Position numbers and translations under genes: made by a program
DNA from: a virus
DNA: 47,272 bases
Reading direction: 5' to 3' (one strand)
IMG/VR virus record: IMGVR_UViG_3300027870_000214
Coordinates: 1-47,272 of that record
In this document: positions 33,372 to 42,344 of the stretch, one piece after another
Numbering within the stretch: the stretch's first letter is position 1
Layout: each line of letters opens with the position of its first letter
The notes under the pieces: model-generated
Database searches by the model: none
Told to the model about the DNA's origin: nothing
What the model saw: only the letters and a program-made list of their open reading frames with translations

Positions 33372-34859
33372 ATGGGCTGGCTTGATGCCTTTCGCCGCCG
33401 GGGCACCGACGGCCCTGTCGCTGTGCGCGCGCGGCTTGAAGGGGCGATGTCGCAGCGTCGGTTGCGGGGCTGGCAGCCGCCGCTGGAAAACATCAACTCA
33501 CTGATCGCCTCGGGTGGCCCCCGTCTCTTGGCAAGGTCACGCGAGTTAGTGGTGACCAATGGCTATGCTGCCAATGCCTGTGAGGCTTTCGCGTCGAACC
33601 TCGTCGGCGATGGGATCAAGCCCTCGTCGCTGATCGAGGATCCGGTCTTGCGCGATCAGGTGCAGCGGTTGTGGTTGGCCTGGACCGACGAGGCCGATGC
33701 TGATGGGCTGACCGATTTCTACGGCCTGCAGGCGATGGTTGCGCGGGAGATGTTCGTTGCGGGCGAATGCTTTGTCCGGATGCGTCCGCGCCGGGCCGAG
33801 GATGGTCTGCTGGTGCCCATCCAATTGCAATTGCTGCAATCGGAGATGCTACCCTTCGAGAAGACCGAGGCGGCGGCCAACGGCAATCGCATCCGCTGCG
33901 GCATCGAGTTCGATGCCATCGGGCGTCGCGTCGCCTATCACTTCCGCCGCCGCCATCCCGGCGACAGCACCGATCAGGGGATGGTCACGCCGGAAACGGT
34001 CCGCGTCCCGGCCGGGGACGTTTTGCACATCTACCGCCCCATCGACGCGGGGCAAATCCGGGGCCTGCCGCATGTGGCGCCCGCCATGGTACGTCTGTTT
34101 CTGCTCGACCAATATGACGACGCCGAGCTTGACCGGAAGAAGACGGCGGCGATGTTCGCGGGCTTCATCACCAAGACCGCACCCGAAGAGCAGCTGATGG
34201 GCGAGATCGAGGCGACCGATGACAGTGGTGCCACTGTAAGTCTGGAGCCCGGCACTCTTCAGGTGCTGTTGCCGGGTGAAGACGTCAAGTTCTCCAGCCC
34301 CGCAGACGTTGGCGGTGGCTACGAGGCGTTCCAGTACAGGACGCTGCTGTCGGTCTCGGCCTCGCTGGGGCTGCCCTATCATCTGGTGACTGGCGACGTG
34401 CGGCAGGCCAACTATTCGTCCTTGCGCGCCGAACTCGTCGAGTTCCGCCGTCGCGTCGAGCAGTTGCAGCACGGGGTGGTCGCGCATCAACTCTGCCGCC
34501 CCGTCTGGGCGCGCTGGCTAGAAACCGCGGTGTTGTCGGGGGCGCTGGACCTACCGGACTTCGCCCGGTCCCCCGCGCGCTATCGCCCGGTGAACTGGAT
34601 CCCGCCGCGTTGGGATTGGGTCGATCCCTTGAAGGACATTCAGGCGCAGGTGCTGGCGATGGAGGCGGGGATCATCTCGCGGCGCAAGGTGGTCGAGGCC
34701 ACAGGCTACGACGTCGAGGAAATCGACCGCGAGAATGCTGGGGACGCCAAGCGAGCCGGGGACATGGGGCTCACCTATCGCACCAGCCCGGGCGAGACGC
34801 AGGGGGCGCGGGCCACACCAACCCGCAAGCCGGAAACCGAGACAGAACAGGAGGCGTAA
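33372..34859 (+). CDS. Portal protein, lambda gpB family
   Basis: This 495-residue portal forms the ring through which DNA enters and leaves the head. Family sequence is seen in 'RSRELVVTNGYAANACEAFA', 'FVAGECFVRMRPRRAED', and 'YHLVTGDVRQANYSSLRAEL'. The last 25 residues are a charged Thr/Glu tail. It is intact and lies between gpW and the protease, as in lambda. Confidence 0.95.
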   Translation: MGWLDAFRRRGTDGPVAVRARLEGAMSQRRLRGWQPPLENINSLIASGGPRLLARSRELVVTNGYAANACEAFASNLVGDGIKPSSLIEDPVLRDQVQRLWLAWTDEADADGLTDFYGLQAMVAREMFVAGECFVRMRPRRAEDGLLVPIQLQLLQSEMLPFEKTEAAANGNRIRCGIEFDAIGRRVAYHFRRRHPGDSTDQGMVTPETVRVPAGDVLHIYRPIDAGQIRGLPHVAPAMVRLFLLDQYDDAELDRKKTAAMFAGFITKTAPEEQLMGEIEATDDSGATVSLEPGTLQVLLPGEDVKFSSPADVGGGYEAFQYRTLLSVSASLGLPYHLVTGDVRQANYSSLRAELVEFRRRVEQLQHGVVAHQLCRPVWARWLETAVLSGALDLPDFARSPARYRPVNWIPPRWDWVDPLKDIQAQVLAMEAGIISRRKVVEATGYDVEEIDRENAGDAKRAGDMGLTYRTSPGETQGARATPTRKPETETEQEA

Positions 34860-34863
34860 GCCG

Positions 34864-35925
34864 ATGAACAGCTGGTACACGATCCGCGCCCAAAGCACCG
34901 GCGCGGAGGTGGTGATCTATGACGAGATCGGGGCTTACGGCGTCTCGGCCAAAGGTTTTCTTGCAGAACTGGCAGCACTTCCGGACGCCACACCGCTGGC
35001 CTTGCGGCTGAACAGCCCGGGCGGCTCGGTCTTCGACGCGGTGGCGATCTACAATGCGATCAAGCGCCATACCGGCACGGTCACAGTCTGGATCGACGGT
35101 ATCGCCGCCTCCGCCGCCTCCTACATCGCGATGGCAGGCGACGAGATCGTCATGCCGGAAAACGCCTTCCTGATGATCCACGATCCTGCCGGGGTGGTCA
35201 TGGGCACCGCCATCGACATGCGCGCGATGGCCGAGGCGCTCGACAAGATCAAGGGCAGCCTGCTGCAGGGCTATGCCGCCAAGTCCGGACGCCCGCAGGA
35301 AGTGATTGCCCCCTTGATGGCGGCGGAAACATGGCTCGACGCCAAGGATGCGCTGGATCTTGGCTTTGCCGACCGCATCGCAGAACCGGTCCGCATCGCC
35401 GCGCGGTTCGATGTCGGGCGGTTCCGGAATGCACCGCCGGTGCTGGTAGAGGGCGCGGGTGTCGAGGCTGAGGATGAACCTTCGGGCTCTTCGGAAGCAG
35501 CTGCCGACGATGTGCCGGAGGCAGCCGCGTCCGACGACGACGCTGAAGGTGTCGCGGGGAACGACGACCTTGTGAACGATGATCGGCCCGCTGCCGAACC
35601 CGATCCGCCCCCTGATCCCGGCGCGCCGCCGCTGGTACTAGATGCCGCCAGTGCCGTCCCCATTGTCGATGCCGCCACCATGCGCGCCGACGTCCTTGCC
35701 CATGCCCGCGCCGTTGTCGATCTCTGCCGTCTCGCCGGGCAGCCGCAAATGGCGGGCCGGTTCCTCGAACGCGACGCCGGTCTTGACGAGGTCCGCGCCG
35801 CCCTCCTGGCCCTCCGCGCCGAGAGGGAACCCGACATTTCCGCCGCCCATCCGCAACCCGGCCGCCCGTCTGGCGCGCGCCCCTGGGGTGACGTCATCGC
35901 CCGCACCTTCCGTCTGAAAGGATAG
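34864..35925 (+). CDS. ClpP-like prohead protease with scaffold-like tail
   Basis: This 353-residue serine protease has 'LNSPGGSVFDAVAIYNAIKR' near 50, the catalytic Ser in 'GIAASAASYIAMAGDE' near 82-90, and the catalytic His in 'FLMIHDPAG' near 104. After about 205 comes an acidic, low-complexity part rich in Asp, Glu, Ala and Pro. A helical C-terminus follows, as in protease-scaffold fusions (lambda gpC/Nu3). It would mature the prohead. Confidence 0.92.
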   Translation: MNSWYTIRAQSTGAEVVIYDEIGAYGVSAKGFLAELAALPDATPLALRLNSPGGSVFDAVAIYNAIKRHTGTVTVWIDGIAASAASYIAMAGDEIVMPENAFLMIHDPAGVVMGTAIDMRAMAEALDKIKGSLLQGYAAKSGRPQEVIAPLMAAETWLDAKDALDLGFADRIAEPVRIAARFDVGRFRNAPPVLVEGAGVEAEDEPSGSSEAAADDVPEAAASDDDAEGVAGNDDLVNDDRPAAEPDPPPDPGAPPLVLDAASAVPIVDAATMRADVLAHARAVVDLCRLAGQPQMAGRFLERDAGLDEVRAALLALRAEREPDISAAHPQPGRPSGARPWGDVIARTFRLKG

Positions 35926-35929
35926 ACCC

Positions 35930-36295
35930 ATGCCGATCCTCACCGAAACCCCGCACGCGGGCGGCTTCCTCGTCTGGGAAGCACTGCGCGACTATTGCCG
36001 CAGCACCGTCATTCTTGCCTCGGGCAACCTGCAACCCGGCACTATTCTGGGCAAGATCACCGCCTCGGGCAAATACGCCGCCCACGATCCGGCCGCCTCG
36101 AACGGCACCCAAACGGCGGCGGCGATCCTCTGGGACAGCGTCGATGCCAGCGGCGGCGACAAGAATGCCGTCGTGCTGATCCGCGGCCCCGCCATCGTCA
36201 ACCAATACGAGATCAGCATCCCCGGCACGCCCACCGCACCACAGATCGCGGCTGCTTACGCCGCCCTGATGACCCTCGGCATTCTCGTCCGCTGA
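35930..36295 (+). CDS. Head decoration protein, gpD-like
   Basis: This 121-residue protein matches gpD-type capsid stabilisers, with 'ASGNLQPGTILGKITASGKY', then 'TAAAILWDSVDASGGDKNAV' and 'VLIRGPAIVNQ'. GAAAGGA lies 8 nt before the ATG. Its place between protease and capsid is the lambda order. Confidence 0.9.
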   Translation: MPILTETPHAGGFLVWEALRDYCRSTVILASGNLQPGTILGKITASGKYAAHDPAASNGTQTAAAILWDSVDASGGDKNAVVLIRGPAIVNQYEISIPGTPTAPQIAAAYAALMTLGILVR

Positions 36296-36331
36296 CCCGG
36301 ACAACCACATCCCCAAATCAGGAGGCACCCC

Positions 36332-37345
36332 ATGGCCACCATGGACATCTTCGAAGGCGATGCCTTCTCGATCATCGAACTCACCCGCGCGCTGGAAAAC
36401 ATCCCCTACAAGCCCGCCACCCTGTCGGGGTCGGGCCTGTTCGGCCCGCGCGGCGTCCGCTCGCGCACCGTGGTGATCGAGAGCCGCGACGGCACGCTGT
36501 CGCTGATCCCGTTCTCCGAACGGGGCTCGGCCTATGACCAGCAGACCCCGGAACGCCGTGACGTGCGCGCCTACGTATGCCGCCAGTTCAAGAAACAGGA
36601 CGTGATCTGGGCCTCGGAAATCCAGCAAGTTCGCGACTTCGGCAGTGAATCCGCCACCCAGCAGGTGCAGGCCGAAGTCGCCCGCAAGCTGGGCCGCCTG
36701 CGCAATGATGCCGAGACCACCTTCGAGTATCACCTCTTCAATGGCATCCAGGGGCTGGTGAAAGATCCACGCGACGGTGCCACGGTGGTGAACTATTTCA
36801 CCGAGTTCGGCATCACCCCGGCCACCGAGGTGGATTTTGATCTCGACAACGCCACCCCGGCGTCCGGTGCGCTGCGCAAACGCTGCCAGGCGCTGATCGA
36901 AGGCGTCGAGGACACCATGGGTGGCCTCGCCACCGGCGCCATCGCGCTGCGCGCCGAGTGCGGTTCGGCCTTCTTCGCCGATCTGGTGGCGCACAAGGAG
37001 GTGCGCGAGACCTACCTCAACACCGCCGCCGCCGCCGATCTGCGCTCGCGCATCGCCGATGAGGTCAGCTTTGGCGGTATCACCTTCCGCCGCTATCGGG
37101 GTGGGGCGGGCTTCGGTGTCGCCACCGACAAGGCCGTGTTCTATCCTGAGGCCGTCGATGGGCTGTTCGAAATCTACCACGCCCCAGCCGACACGTTCGA
37201 AACGGTCAACACGCTGGGTCAACCGCTCTACGCCCGCATGATCCCCGATCGGGATCGTGACGAATGGGTGCGGCTTGAGATCGAAAGCAATCCGCTGCCG
37301 ATCTGCACCCGCCCGCAGGTGCTGCGCTCCGCGCGGCGGACGTGA
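36332..37345 (+). CDS. Major capsid protein, lambda gpE family
   Basis: This 337-residue capsid protein has gpE hallmarks: an N-terminal 'AFSIIELTRALENIPYKPAT', a central 'VARKLGRLRNDAETTFEYHL', and a C-terminal 'GFGVATDKAVFYPEAVDGLF' followed by 'QPLYARMIPDRDRDEWVRLE'. CAGGAGG precedes the ATG, fitting high expression. Its stop touches the ATG of the next gene. Confidence 0.95.
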   Translation: MATMDIFEGDAFSIIELTRALENIPYKPATLSGSGLFGPRGVRSRTVVIESRDGTLSLIPFSERGSAYDQQTPERRDVRAYVCRQFKKQDVIWASEIQQVRDFGSESATQQVQAEVARKLGRLRNDAETTFEYHLFNGIQGLVKDPRDGATVVNYFTEFGITPATEVDFDLDNATPASGALRKRCQALIEGVEDTMGGLATGAIALRAECGSAFFADLVAHKEVRETYLNTAAAADLRSRIADEVSFGGITFRRYRGGAGFGVATDKAVFYPEAVDGLFEIYHAPADTFETVNTLGQPLYARMIPDRDRDEWVRLEIESNPLPICTRPQVLRSARRT

Positions 37346-37656
37346 TGAACGCCTTTGCCGCCGCCATCGAAATGCTCTTCGCCGATCCCAACATCGGCGT
37401 GGAGGCGATCTACACATCCGATGGCGGCGCGCCTGTTCTGGTGCGCGCCGTCGTCCGGCGGCCGGATGAGGTGACCAACTTTGGCGATGCCCGGCTCTGG
37501 TCGGAAACCACGCGTATCGATCTGCGCGTGGCCGAGGTGCCGAACCCGCGTCCCGGCGACCGGCTCGAGATCGACAGCGAAGCTTTCCTCATTCAGGGCG
37601 AACCCGTCCGTGATCGCGAGCGGCTGGTCTGGACCGTGGATTTGGGTCCGGCATGA
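37345..37656 (+). CDS. Head-tail joining protein, FII-like
   Basis: This 103-residue, beta-rich protein with 'EVPNPRPGDRLEIDSEAFLI' and 'GEPVRDRERLVWTVDLG' is typical of head-tail attachment proteins in the lambda FII slot. The ATG at 37345 shares its first base with the capsid gene's stop. The gene overlaps the following one by 4 nt. Confidence 0.8.
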   Translation: MNAFAAAIEMLFADPNIGVEAIYTSDGGAPVLVRAVVRRPDEVTNFGDARLWSETTRIDLRVAEVPNPRPGDRLEIDSEAFLIQGEPVRDRERLVWTVDLGPA

Positions 37657-38279
37657 AATTGAAACTCGCCATCGATCCCGACATCGTTGCCTTGATGGCG
37701 GCGGAGGTCGTGGCCGGGGAACGCGCTGTCACCGCTGCGATGCGCGAGGCTGGCACCGGCTTGAAATCCGCCTGGCGCACGCAGATCACCGGCGCGGGGC
37801 TGGGCACGCGCCTTGCCAACTCGATCCGCTCCGCCAGCTTCCCCAAGTCCGGCGAAAGCCTGAACGCGGCGGCGCTGGTCTGGTCGAACGCCCCGGTGAT
37901 TATCGGCGCGCATGACGCCGGCCCGCTGATCCGCTCGAAGAACGGGTTCTGGCTGGCAATCCCCACGCTCGCTGCAGGCAAATCCACCCGTGGCGGCCGG
38001 ATCACTCCCGGCGAATGGGAACGCCGCACCGGCCTGCGCCTGCGGTTCATCTACCGCCGCCGGGGCCCGAGCCTGCTGGCCGCTGAAGGGCGACTGAACA
38101 CCAAGGGCCGGGCGGTGGCGTCACGGTCGAAAACAGGCAAGGGCGTCGTCACCGCGCCGATCTTCCTGCTGGTGCCGCAGGTCAAGCTGCCGAAGCGGCT
38201 GGATCTGGCGCGGGATGCCGAGCGGGCAGTGGACGGTGTACCGGGGCTGATCGCGGCGAAGTGGGTGGGAGCCAAATAG
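37653..38279 (+). CDS. DUF6441-like tail protein (gpZ slot)
   Basis: This 208-residue, strongly basic protein has the DUF6441 look: 'AMREAGTGLKSAWRTQITGA', then 'WSNAPVIIGAHDAGPLI' and 'FIYRRRGPSLLAAEGRLNTK'. It holds the position of lambda gpZ, a minor tail protein for tail completion. Its stop is followed 75 nt later by the end of the opposed SIR2-like remnant. Confidence 0.8.
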   Translation: MKLKLAIDPDIVALMAAEVVAGERAVTAAMREAGTGLKSAWRTQITGAGLGTRLANSIRSASFPKSGESLNAAALVWSNAPVIIGAHDAGPLIRSKNGFWLAIPTLAAGKSTRGGRITPGEWERRTGLRLRFIYRRRGPSLLAAEGRLNTKGRAVASRSKTGKGVVTAPIFLLVPQVKLPKRLDLARDAERAVDGVPGLIAAKWVGAK

Positions 38280-38880
38280 TCGGAAGCGCTTCGTTGGTTC
38301 GAAGATTTCTGGGTGAGCAAAGTGCGCAGCGGTCAAGAGAATTCGGTCAACTGGTTACTTGGACCAAGCTGAGTTTTCGTAGATTTCCTCGTAATTCGAA
38401 GTGAAAATCATCTTGATCCCAAGACGCTCAAGAAACGCGACACGGTGATCGCTTTCGGCGGAGCCTTTCACGATGAACCAAGCGTCCGTCTTCATTTCTG
38501 GCCTAATCCGATGTAAACGGGCTCTTTCTAGAAAAAGCCACCTGAGAAAGTTTTCATCCTTGCCGAGGCCGAATCCAATAATCACGATGGGGCAAAAGAA
38601 GAAGGCTTCGAGCCAAGTACCAGAACCCTTCCAATCTTCCGCCTTGCTAACTTCCTTCGATCTAAGCCCATTCGCGCCGTAGATCAGACGGCGTGCCCGT
38701 TCCACAGATCCCATGTAATGAGTCAGGCCCAAGCGGATGCTACGTGGATATTTTGCCATTCCGTGCGCGTGCCATATAGCGAAACTGGATCGGACGTTCG
38801 TCACTGGACCAGACGAGAAGCACGAACTCCAAGGGTAATAGTCCGTAAAACCAGTCCTTGATCTATTGAATTGAGCGCCA

Positions 38881-38888
38881 ATTGATTG
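38881..38888. repeat. IS66 target-site duplication, left copy
   Basis: ATTGATTG directly precedes the left end of the element and is repeated exactly at 41393-41400. Confidence 0.95.
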
Positions 38889-38910
38889 GTAAGCGGCGCC
38901 TGGGCCCCAC
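38889..38910. repeat. IS66 left inverted repeat
   Basis: Starts GTAAGCGGCGCCTGGG. It matches the complement of the right end at 17 of 22 positions, including the outer 8. Confidence 0.9.
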
Positions 38911-38973
38911 CTTCTGCATGATCTGTTAACCTGCGACTCCGCGCCTGTTGGAGATCGGGGCAGGAGTTTCGCG

Positions 38974-39402
38974 ATGGCGACTACGGTGGAGTTTCTCAGG
39001 GACTACGGTGTGGAGATACGGGCCAATGGCCAGAAGCGGTGGCCAGACGAGATCAAGGCGCAGATCGTTGCAGAAAGCCTAAAGCCTGGTGTGACGGTGA
39101 ACGCGGTTGCGGCGCGGTATGGGCTTCGGGCGAACCATTTGTCGGAATGGCGTGGTCGGGCGCGGGACGGGAAGTTGGTTTTGCCTGCGCTGGCGGACGA
39201 CGGCTTTTGCTTTGCGCCTCTCGTGCTGTTGGATGAGAATACAGGCCCTGTGTCAGCGCGTCCTGATCGGTCGGGCAAGTCAGAAGCGCAGCTCTTGGGA
39301 TCTATTGAGATCGCCGTGGGCCAGGTGACGATCCGGCTGGACTGCACCACGCCGGCCACACGAATTGCCGAGATTGTGCGGGCGATCGGGCCGTCGTCAT
39401 GA
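38974..39402 (+). CDS. tnpA: IS66 accessory protein TnpA
   Basis: This 142-residue protein has an N-terminal IS3/IS66-type HTH: 'RWPDEIKAQIVAESLKPGVT', then 'VNAVAARYGLRANHLSEWRG'. It likely binds the IS ends. GGCAGGAG lies 8 nt upstream. Its TGA overlaps the tnpB ATG by 4 nt (ATGA), the coupling usual for IS66. Confidence 0.95.
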   Translation: MATTVEFLRDYGVEIRANGQKRWPDEIKAQIVAESLKPGVTVNAVAARYGLRANHLSEWRGRARDGKLVLPALADDGFCFAPLVLLDENTGPVSARPDRSGKSEAQLLGSIEIAVGQVTIRLDCTTPATRIAEIVRAIGPSS

Positions 39403-39752
39403 TGCTCCCCTCGAACCGGGTGCGGTTTCTGGTCTCGACGCAGCCTGTCGACTTCAGGAAAGGCCATGATGGCCTGGCAGCAATTGTGTCGTCGGTGCTA
39501 CGCAAGGACCCGTTTACTGGCACGGTGTTTGTGTTCCGCTCGCGTAAGGCGGACAGGCTGAAGCTGCTCTTCTGGGATGGCACCGGTCTGGTGATGGCCT
39601 ACAAACGGCTTGAGGATGCGACATTCACTTGGCCCGCGATCAAAGACGGGGTGATGGCGCTGAACCATGCCCAGTTCGAGGCGCTGTTTGCCGGGCTTGA
39701 TTGGCGCAAGGTCAAGGCATTGGAGGCACGCCCGCCAGCTGCGGCAGAGTGA
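39399..39752 (+). CDS. tnpB: IS66 accessory protein TnpB
   Basis: This 117-residue IS66 Orf2 protein has the family sequence 'TQPVDFRKGHDGLAAIVSSV', 'FVFRSRKADRLKLLFWDGTG' and 'YKRLEDATFTWP'. It is needed for IS66 transposition by an unknown mechanism (this is not the IS200/IS605 nuclease of the same name). A second ATG at 39402 is possible. A gap of 54 nt precedes tnpC. Confidence 0.95.
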   Translation: MMLPSNRVRFLVSTQPVDFRKGHDGLAAIVSSVLRKDPFTGTVFVFRSRKADRLKLLFWDGTGLVMAYKRLEDATFTWPAIKDGVMALNHAQFEALFAGLDWRKVKALEARPPAAAE

Positions 39753-39806
39753 ATCAACCGCTTGGTTTGGCGTGTTTTTGCTGGGGTTTTATGGTAGCTT
39801 CAGCCT

Positions 39807-41363
39807 ATGCAAATCGCCCCCGCCATCGACCTTTCCGCCATCCCTGCCGCGCAACGCGCGGCCGTGCTAGCGTTGATGGAAACGGTGGCGGCACTGACAG
39901 AAATCACCCGCCGGCAGGAGCATTTGATCGCCGAACTGAACCATGCCCTGCACGGCAAGCGGTCGGAAAAGCTGTCTGAGGATGAACGTCAGCTGGCCTT
40001 TGAGGATCTGTCCATCGCACTGGCGGAGGTCGACGCGGAGAAGGAAACGCGCGCCGCCAAGGCGGGGGACGGGACATCCAAGTCTGCCCCAAAGCGCACC
40101 ATCGGCAATCTGCCCGCCGCGCTGCCACGCATAGAAGAGGTCATCGAACCCGCCAGCCTGATCTGCCCTTGCGGCTGCGGCGTCATGCACAAGATCGGCG
40201 AGGATCGCAGCGAACGGCTGGACATCGTGCCGGCCCAGGTGCGCGTGATCGTCACCGTGCGCCCGAAGTATGCCTGCCGGACCTGCACCGACGGGGTGAC
40301 CCAAGCCCCGGCACCCAGCCACCTGATCGCGGGCGGGCTGCCGACCGAGGCAACCATCGCCCATGTTTTGGTCAGCAAGTATGCCGATCACCTTCCCTTG
40401 TATCGTCAAAGTCAGATACTCGCCCGAGCGGGCCTTGATCTGCACCGCGCAGTCTTGGCCGATTGGGTCGGCAAGGCCGCGTTCCACTTGCAGCCCATTG
40501 TCGACCGGCTGGCCGACCACCTGAAGCGCTCATCCAAGCTGTTCATGGATGAGACGACAGCCCCGGTGCTGGACCCGGGGCGCGGCGTGACAAAGACCGG
40601 ATATCTCTGGGCCTTGGCCCGCGATGATCGACCTTGGGGCGGGGAAGCCCCCCCGGGCGTCGTCTACTTCTACGCGCCCGGCCGCGCAGGCGAGAATGCC
40701 GAAACCTTCCTCACCGGCTTCGATGGCATCCTCCAGATCGACGGTTACACTGGCTACAATCGGCTGACCAAACCTTCCCGCAAGGGCGGCGCACCCATTC
40801 GGGTGGCGCATTGCTGGGCGCATGCACGGCGCAAACTCAAGGAAATCTTCGACCGCGACGGTTCCGAGATCGCCGCCGAAGGCCTGCGCCGCATCGCCGA
40901 GTTCTACGCCGTCGAGGCCGATATCCGTGGCATCTCGCCCGGTCAGCGCCTGTCTGCCCGCCAGGCCCGCACCGCGCCACTGGTGGCCGCCTTCGGTGAT
41001 TGGCTGCAGGCACAACGCCGCAAGATCTCCGCCAAATCCCGGCTGGGAGAAAAGCTGACCTACATCCATAACCAATGGGACGGGTTGCAAACTTTCCTGA
41101 CAGACGGCCGTGTCGAGATCGACTCCAACAGGGTCGAAAACCTGATCCGCCCCATCGCTCTCAATCGCAAAAACGCGCTCTTCGCCGGTCACGATGAGGG
41201 CGGCATCGCCTGGGGCCGCATCGCTTCGCTGATCGAAACCTGTAAAATCAACGACATCGAACCCTTCGCCTATCTCAGGGCCACCCTGACCGCGATCGCC
41301 AACGGCCATCCTCAAAGCCGCCTCGACGATCTGCTGCCGTGGAACTTCACGCCGTCAAGATAA
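39807..41363 (+). CDS. tnpC: IS66 transposase TnpC (DDE)
   Basis: This 518-residue transposase has a coiled-coil start, a zinc-binding part with CPCGC and ACRTC (about residues 117-155), and the DDE core. First Asp is in 'SSKLFMDETTAPVLDPG', second in 'GILQIDGYTGYNRL', and Glu in 'IDSNRVENLIRPIALNRKNA'. The C-terminal 'LDDLLPWNF' is the normal family ending. The catalytic residues are intact. Confidence 0.96.
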   Translation: MQIAPAIDLSAIPAAQRAAVLALMETVAALTEITRRQEHLIAELNHALHGKRSEKLSEDERQLAFEDLSIALAEVDAEKETRAAKAGDGTSKSAPKRTIGNLPAALPRIEEVIEPASLICPCGCGVMHKIGEDRSERLDIVPAQVRVIVTVRPKYACRTCTDGVTQAPAPSHLIAGGLPTEATIAHVLVSKYADHLPLYRQSQILARAGLDLHRAVLADWVGKAAFHLQPIVDRLADHLKRSSKLFMDETTAPVLDPGRGVTKTGYLWALARDDRPWGGEAPPGVVYFYAPGRAGENAETFLTGFDGILQIDGYTGYNRLTKPSRKGGAPIRVAHCWAHARRKLKEIFDRDGSEIAAEGLRRIAEFYAVEADIRGISPGQRLSARQARTAPLVAAFGDWLQAQRRKISAKSRLGEKLTYIHNQWDGLQTFLTDGRVEIDSNRVENLIRPIALNRKNALFAGHDEGGIAWGRIASLIETCKINDIEPFAYLRATLTAIANGHPQSRLDDLLPWNFTPSR

Positions 41364-41370
41364 GCTACCC

Positions 41371-41392
41371 GTGGTCCCCAGCGACCGCTTAC
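41371..41392. repeat. IS66 right inverted repeat
   Basis: Ends ...AGCGACCGCTTAC, the complement of the left end with 5 mismatches in 22. Confidence 0.9.
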
Positions 41393-41400
41393 ATTGATTG
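41393..41400. repeat. IS66 target-site duplication, right copy
   Basis: ATTGATTG, identical to the copy at 38881-38888. It lies inside the SIR2-like reading frame. Confidence 0.95.
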
Positions 41401-41893
41401 AGACAGCATCTCATCAAAGTTGACTGTAATGACTGGTGCAGATCGACGCTTGGCCCATGACATCAGGGCCTCGTGATGGCCTTTGTGCGTCCACGATTTC
41501 ATCAGATTGCAGAAATCCTGTTGCAAACTGCTTCGGTCATCGAAGGGACGTGCGAGATCGAGGATGTCGAAGAACTCAGTGTTCGACATTTCTTTCAGTT
41601 GGTCCTGTGTCAGTTGGATGTCGTACTTACCTGCGAGCACCTGCAGTAGTCGCTCCCAACTGGAGTTCTCGTCTTCGTTCCGATGGCGATTGACTCCGTT
41701 GCCCAAGAGGAGCGCAGGCGGCCGATGTCGCTCAAGAATGTCGGCAATATCTTTCACGATCCAAATGCTCCAATGGCCAAAGTGGATTCGACACCGACAA
41801 TGCGCTATCCCGACTTCCAGAGGACTCTATGCTGCAACACGATGCTTTGCATAGTGATGGCTTTCGGATGTTCTATGCTCTTCAATCAACGTT

Positions 41894-42319
41894 GTGAACA
41901 TGCCCACTCCCCGCGAAACCATCCTTGCCGCGCTGCACGCGCGGCTTATGGCGTTGCCCGCCACCGCCCTGCGCGGTGACGTTCTGCCTGAACGCGTGCC
42001 CGCTGCCGGCTTGCTGATCCTGCGCGACGGCGAACCGGGGGAGCCAGAGGTCACGCTGTCGCCGCTGCGCTACCATTACCAGCACCGGGCCGAGATCGAG
42101 GCAGTTGTGCAGGGTGCTACGCGTGACGCGGCCTTCGACACGATTTGCTCCAGTATCGGCGCATCGATTGCCGCCGATCGCACGCTGGGCGGTCTCTGCG
42201 ATTGGGTCGAGGCGGAAGCGCCGCGCCCAGTCGATCTGCCGGTCGAAGGTGCCGCCAGCCTGAAGGCATCGGTGATCCCGGTCATCCTGCACTATTCCAC
42301 GGCCGATCCGCTGGCCTGA
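41894..42319 (+). CDS. Tail terminator-like protein (gpU slot)
   Basis: This protein (141 residues from the GTG at 41894; an ATG at 41900 is equally possible) contains 'RETILAALHARLMALPATAL', 'LILRDGEPGEPEVTLSPLRY' and 'HRAEIEAVVQG'. In alphaproteobacterial phages such proteins are sometimes mislabelled acyl-CoA transferases. Size and place before the tail tube fit a lambda gpU/DUF3168-type terminator. No strong ribosome site is visible. Confidence 0.78.
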   Translation: MNMPTPRETILAALHARLMALPATALRGDVLPERVPAAGLLILRDGEPGEPEVTLSPLRYHYQHRAEIEAVVQGATRDAAFDTICSSIGASIAADRTLGGLCDWVEAEAPRPVDLPVEGAASLKASVIPVILHYSTADPLA

Positions 42320-42344
42320 CCCCGAATAACGAAAGGAGACTACG

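Larger units (their letters stand above)
38889..41392 (+). mobile_element. Complete IS66-family element (2,504 bp)
   Basis: The element carries the tnpA-tnpB-tnpC set of IS66. The ends are GTAAGCGG-type inverted repeats, 22 bp each (38889-38910 and 41371-41392), matching at 17 positions. Direct 8-bp copies of ATTGATTG flank it at 38881-38888 and 41393-41400, the target duplication length typical of IS66. All three genes look intact, so it could still move. It interrupts the SIR2-like gene. Confidence 0.97.
38355..41757 (-). pseudogene. SIR2-like (SIR2_2) protein, split by IS66
   Basis: The 5' part (41757-41393) begins with a GTG and encodes 'PALLLGNGVNRH' (nucleotide-loop-like), 'MKSWTHKGHHEALMSWAKRR' and 'APVITVNFDEML'. 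The 3' part (38880-38355) encodes 'SFAIWHAHGMAKYPRSIRLG' and 'IVIIGFGLGKDENFLRWLF'. Removing the IS and one target copy joins the two exactly in frame (S-Q-S-I-G-A-Q-F) into a 296-residue protein. SIR2-like proteins deplete NAD in several phage-defence systems. The gene lies reversed between tail genes and has lower GC (about 52 percent in one line). It was intact before insertion, so loss is recent. Confidence 0.88.
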
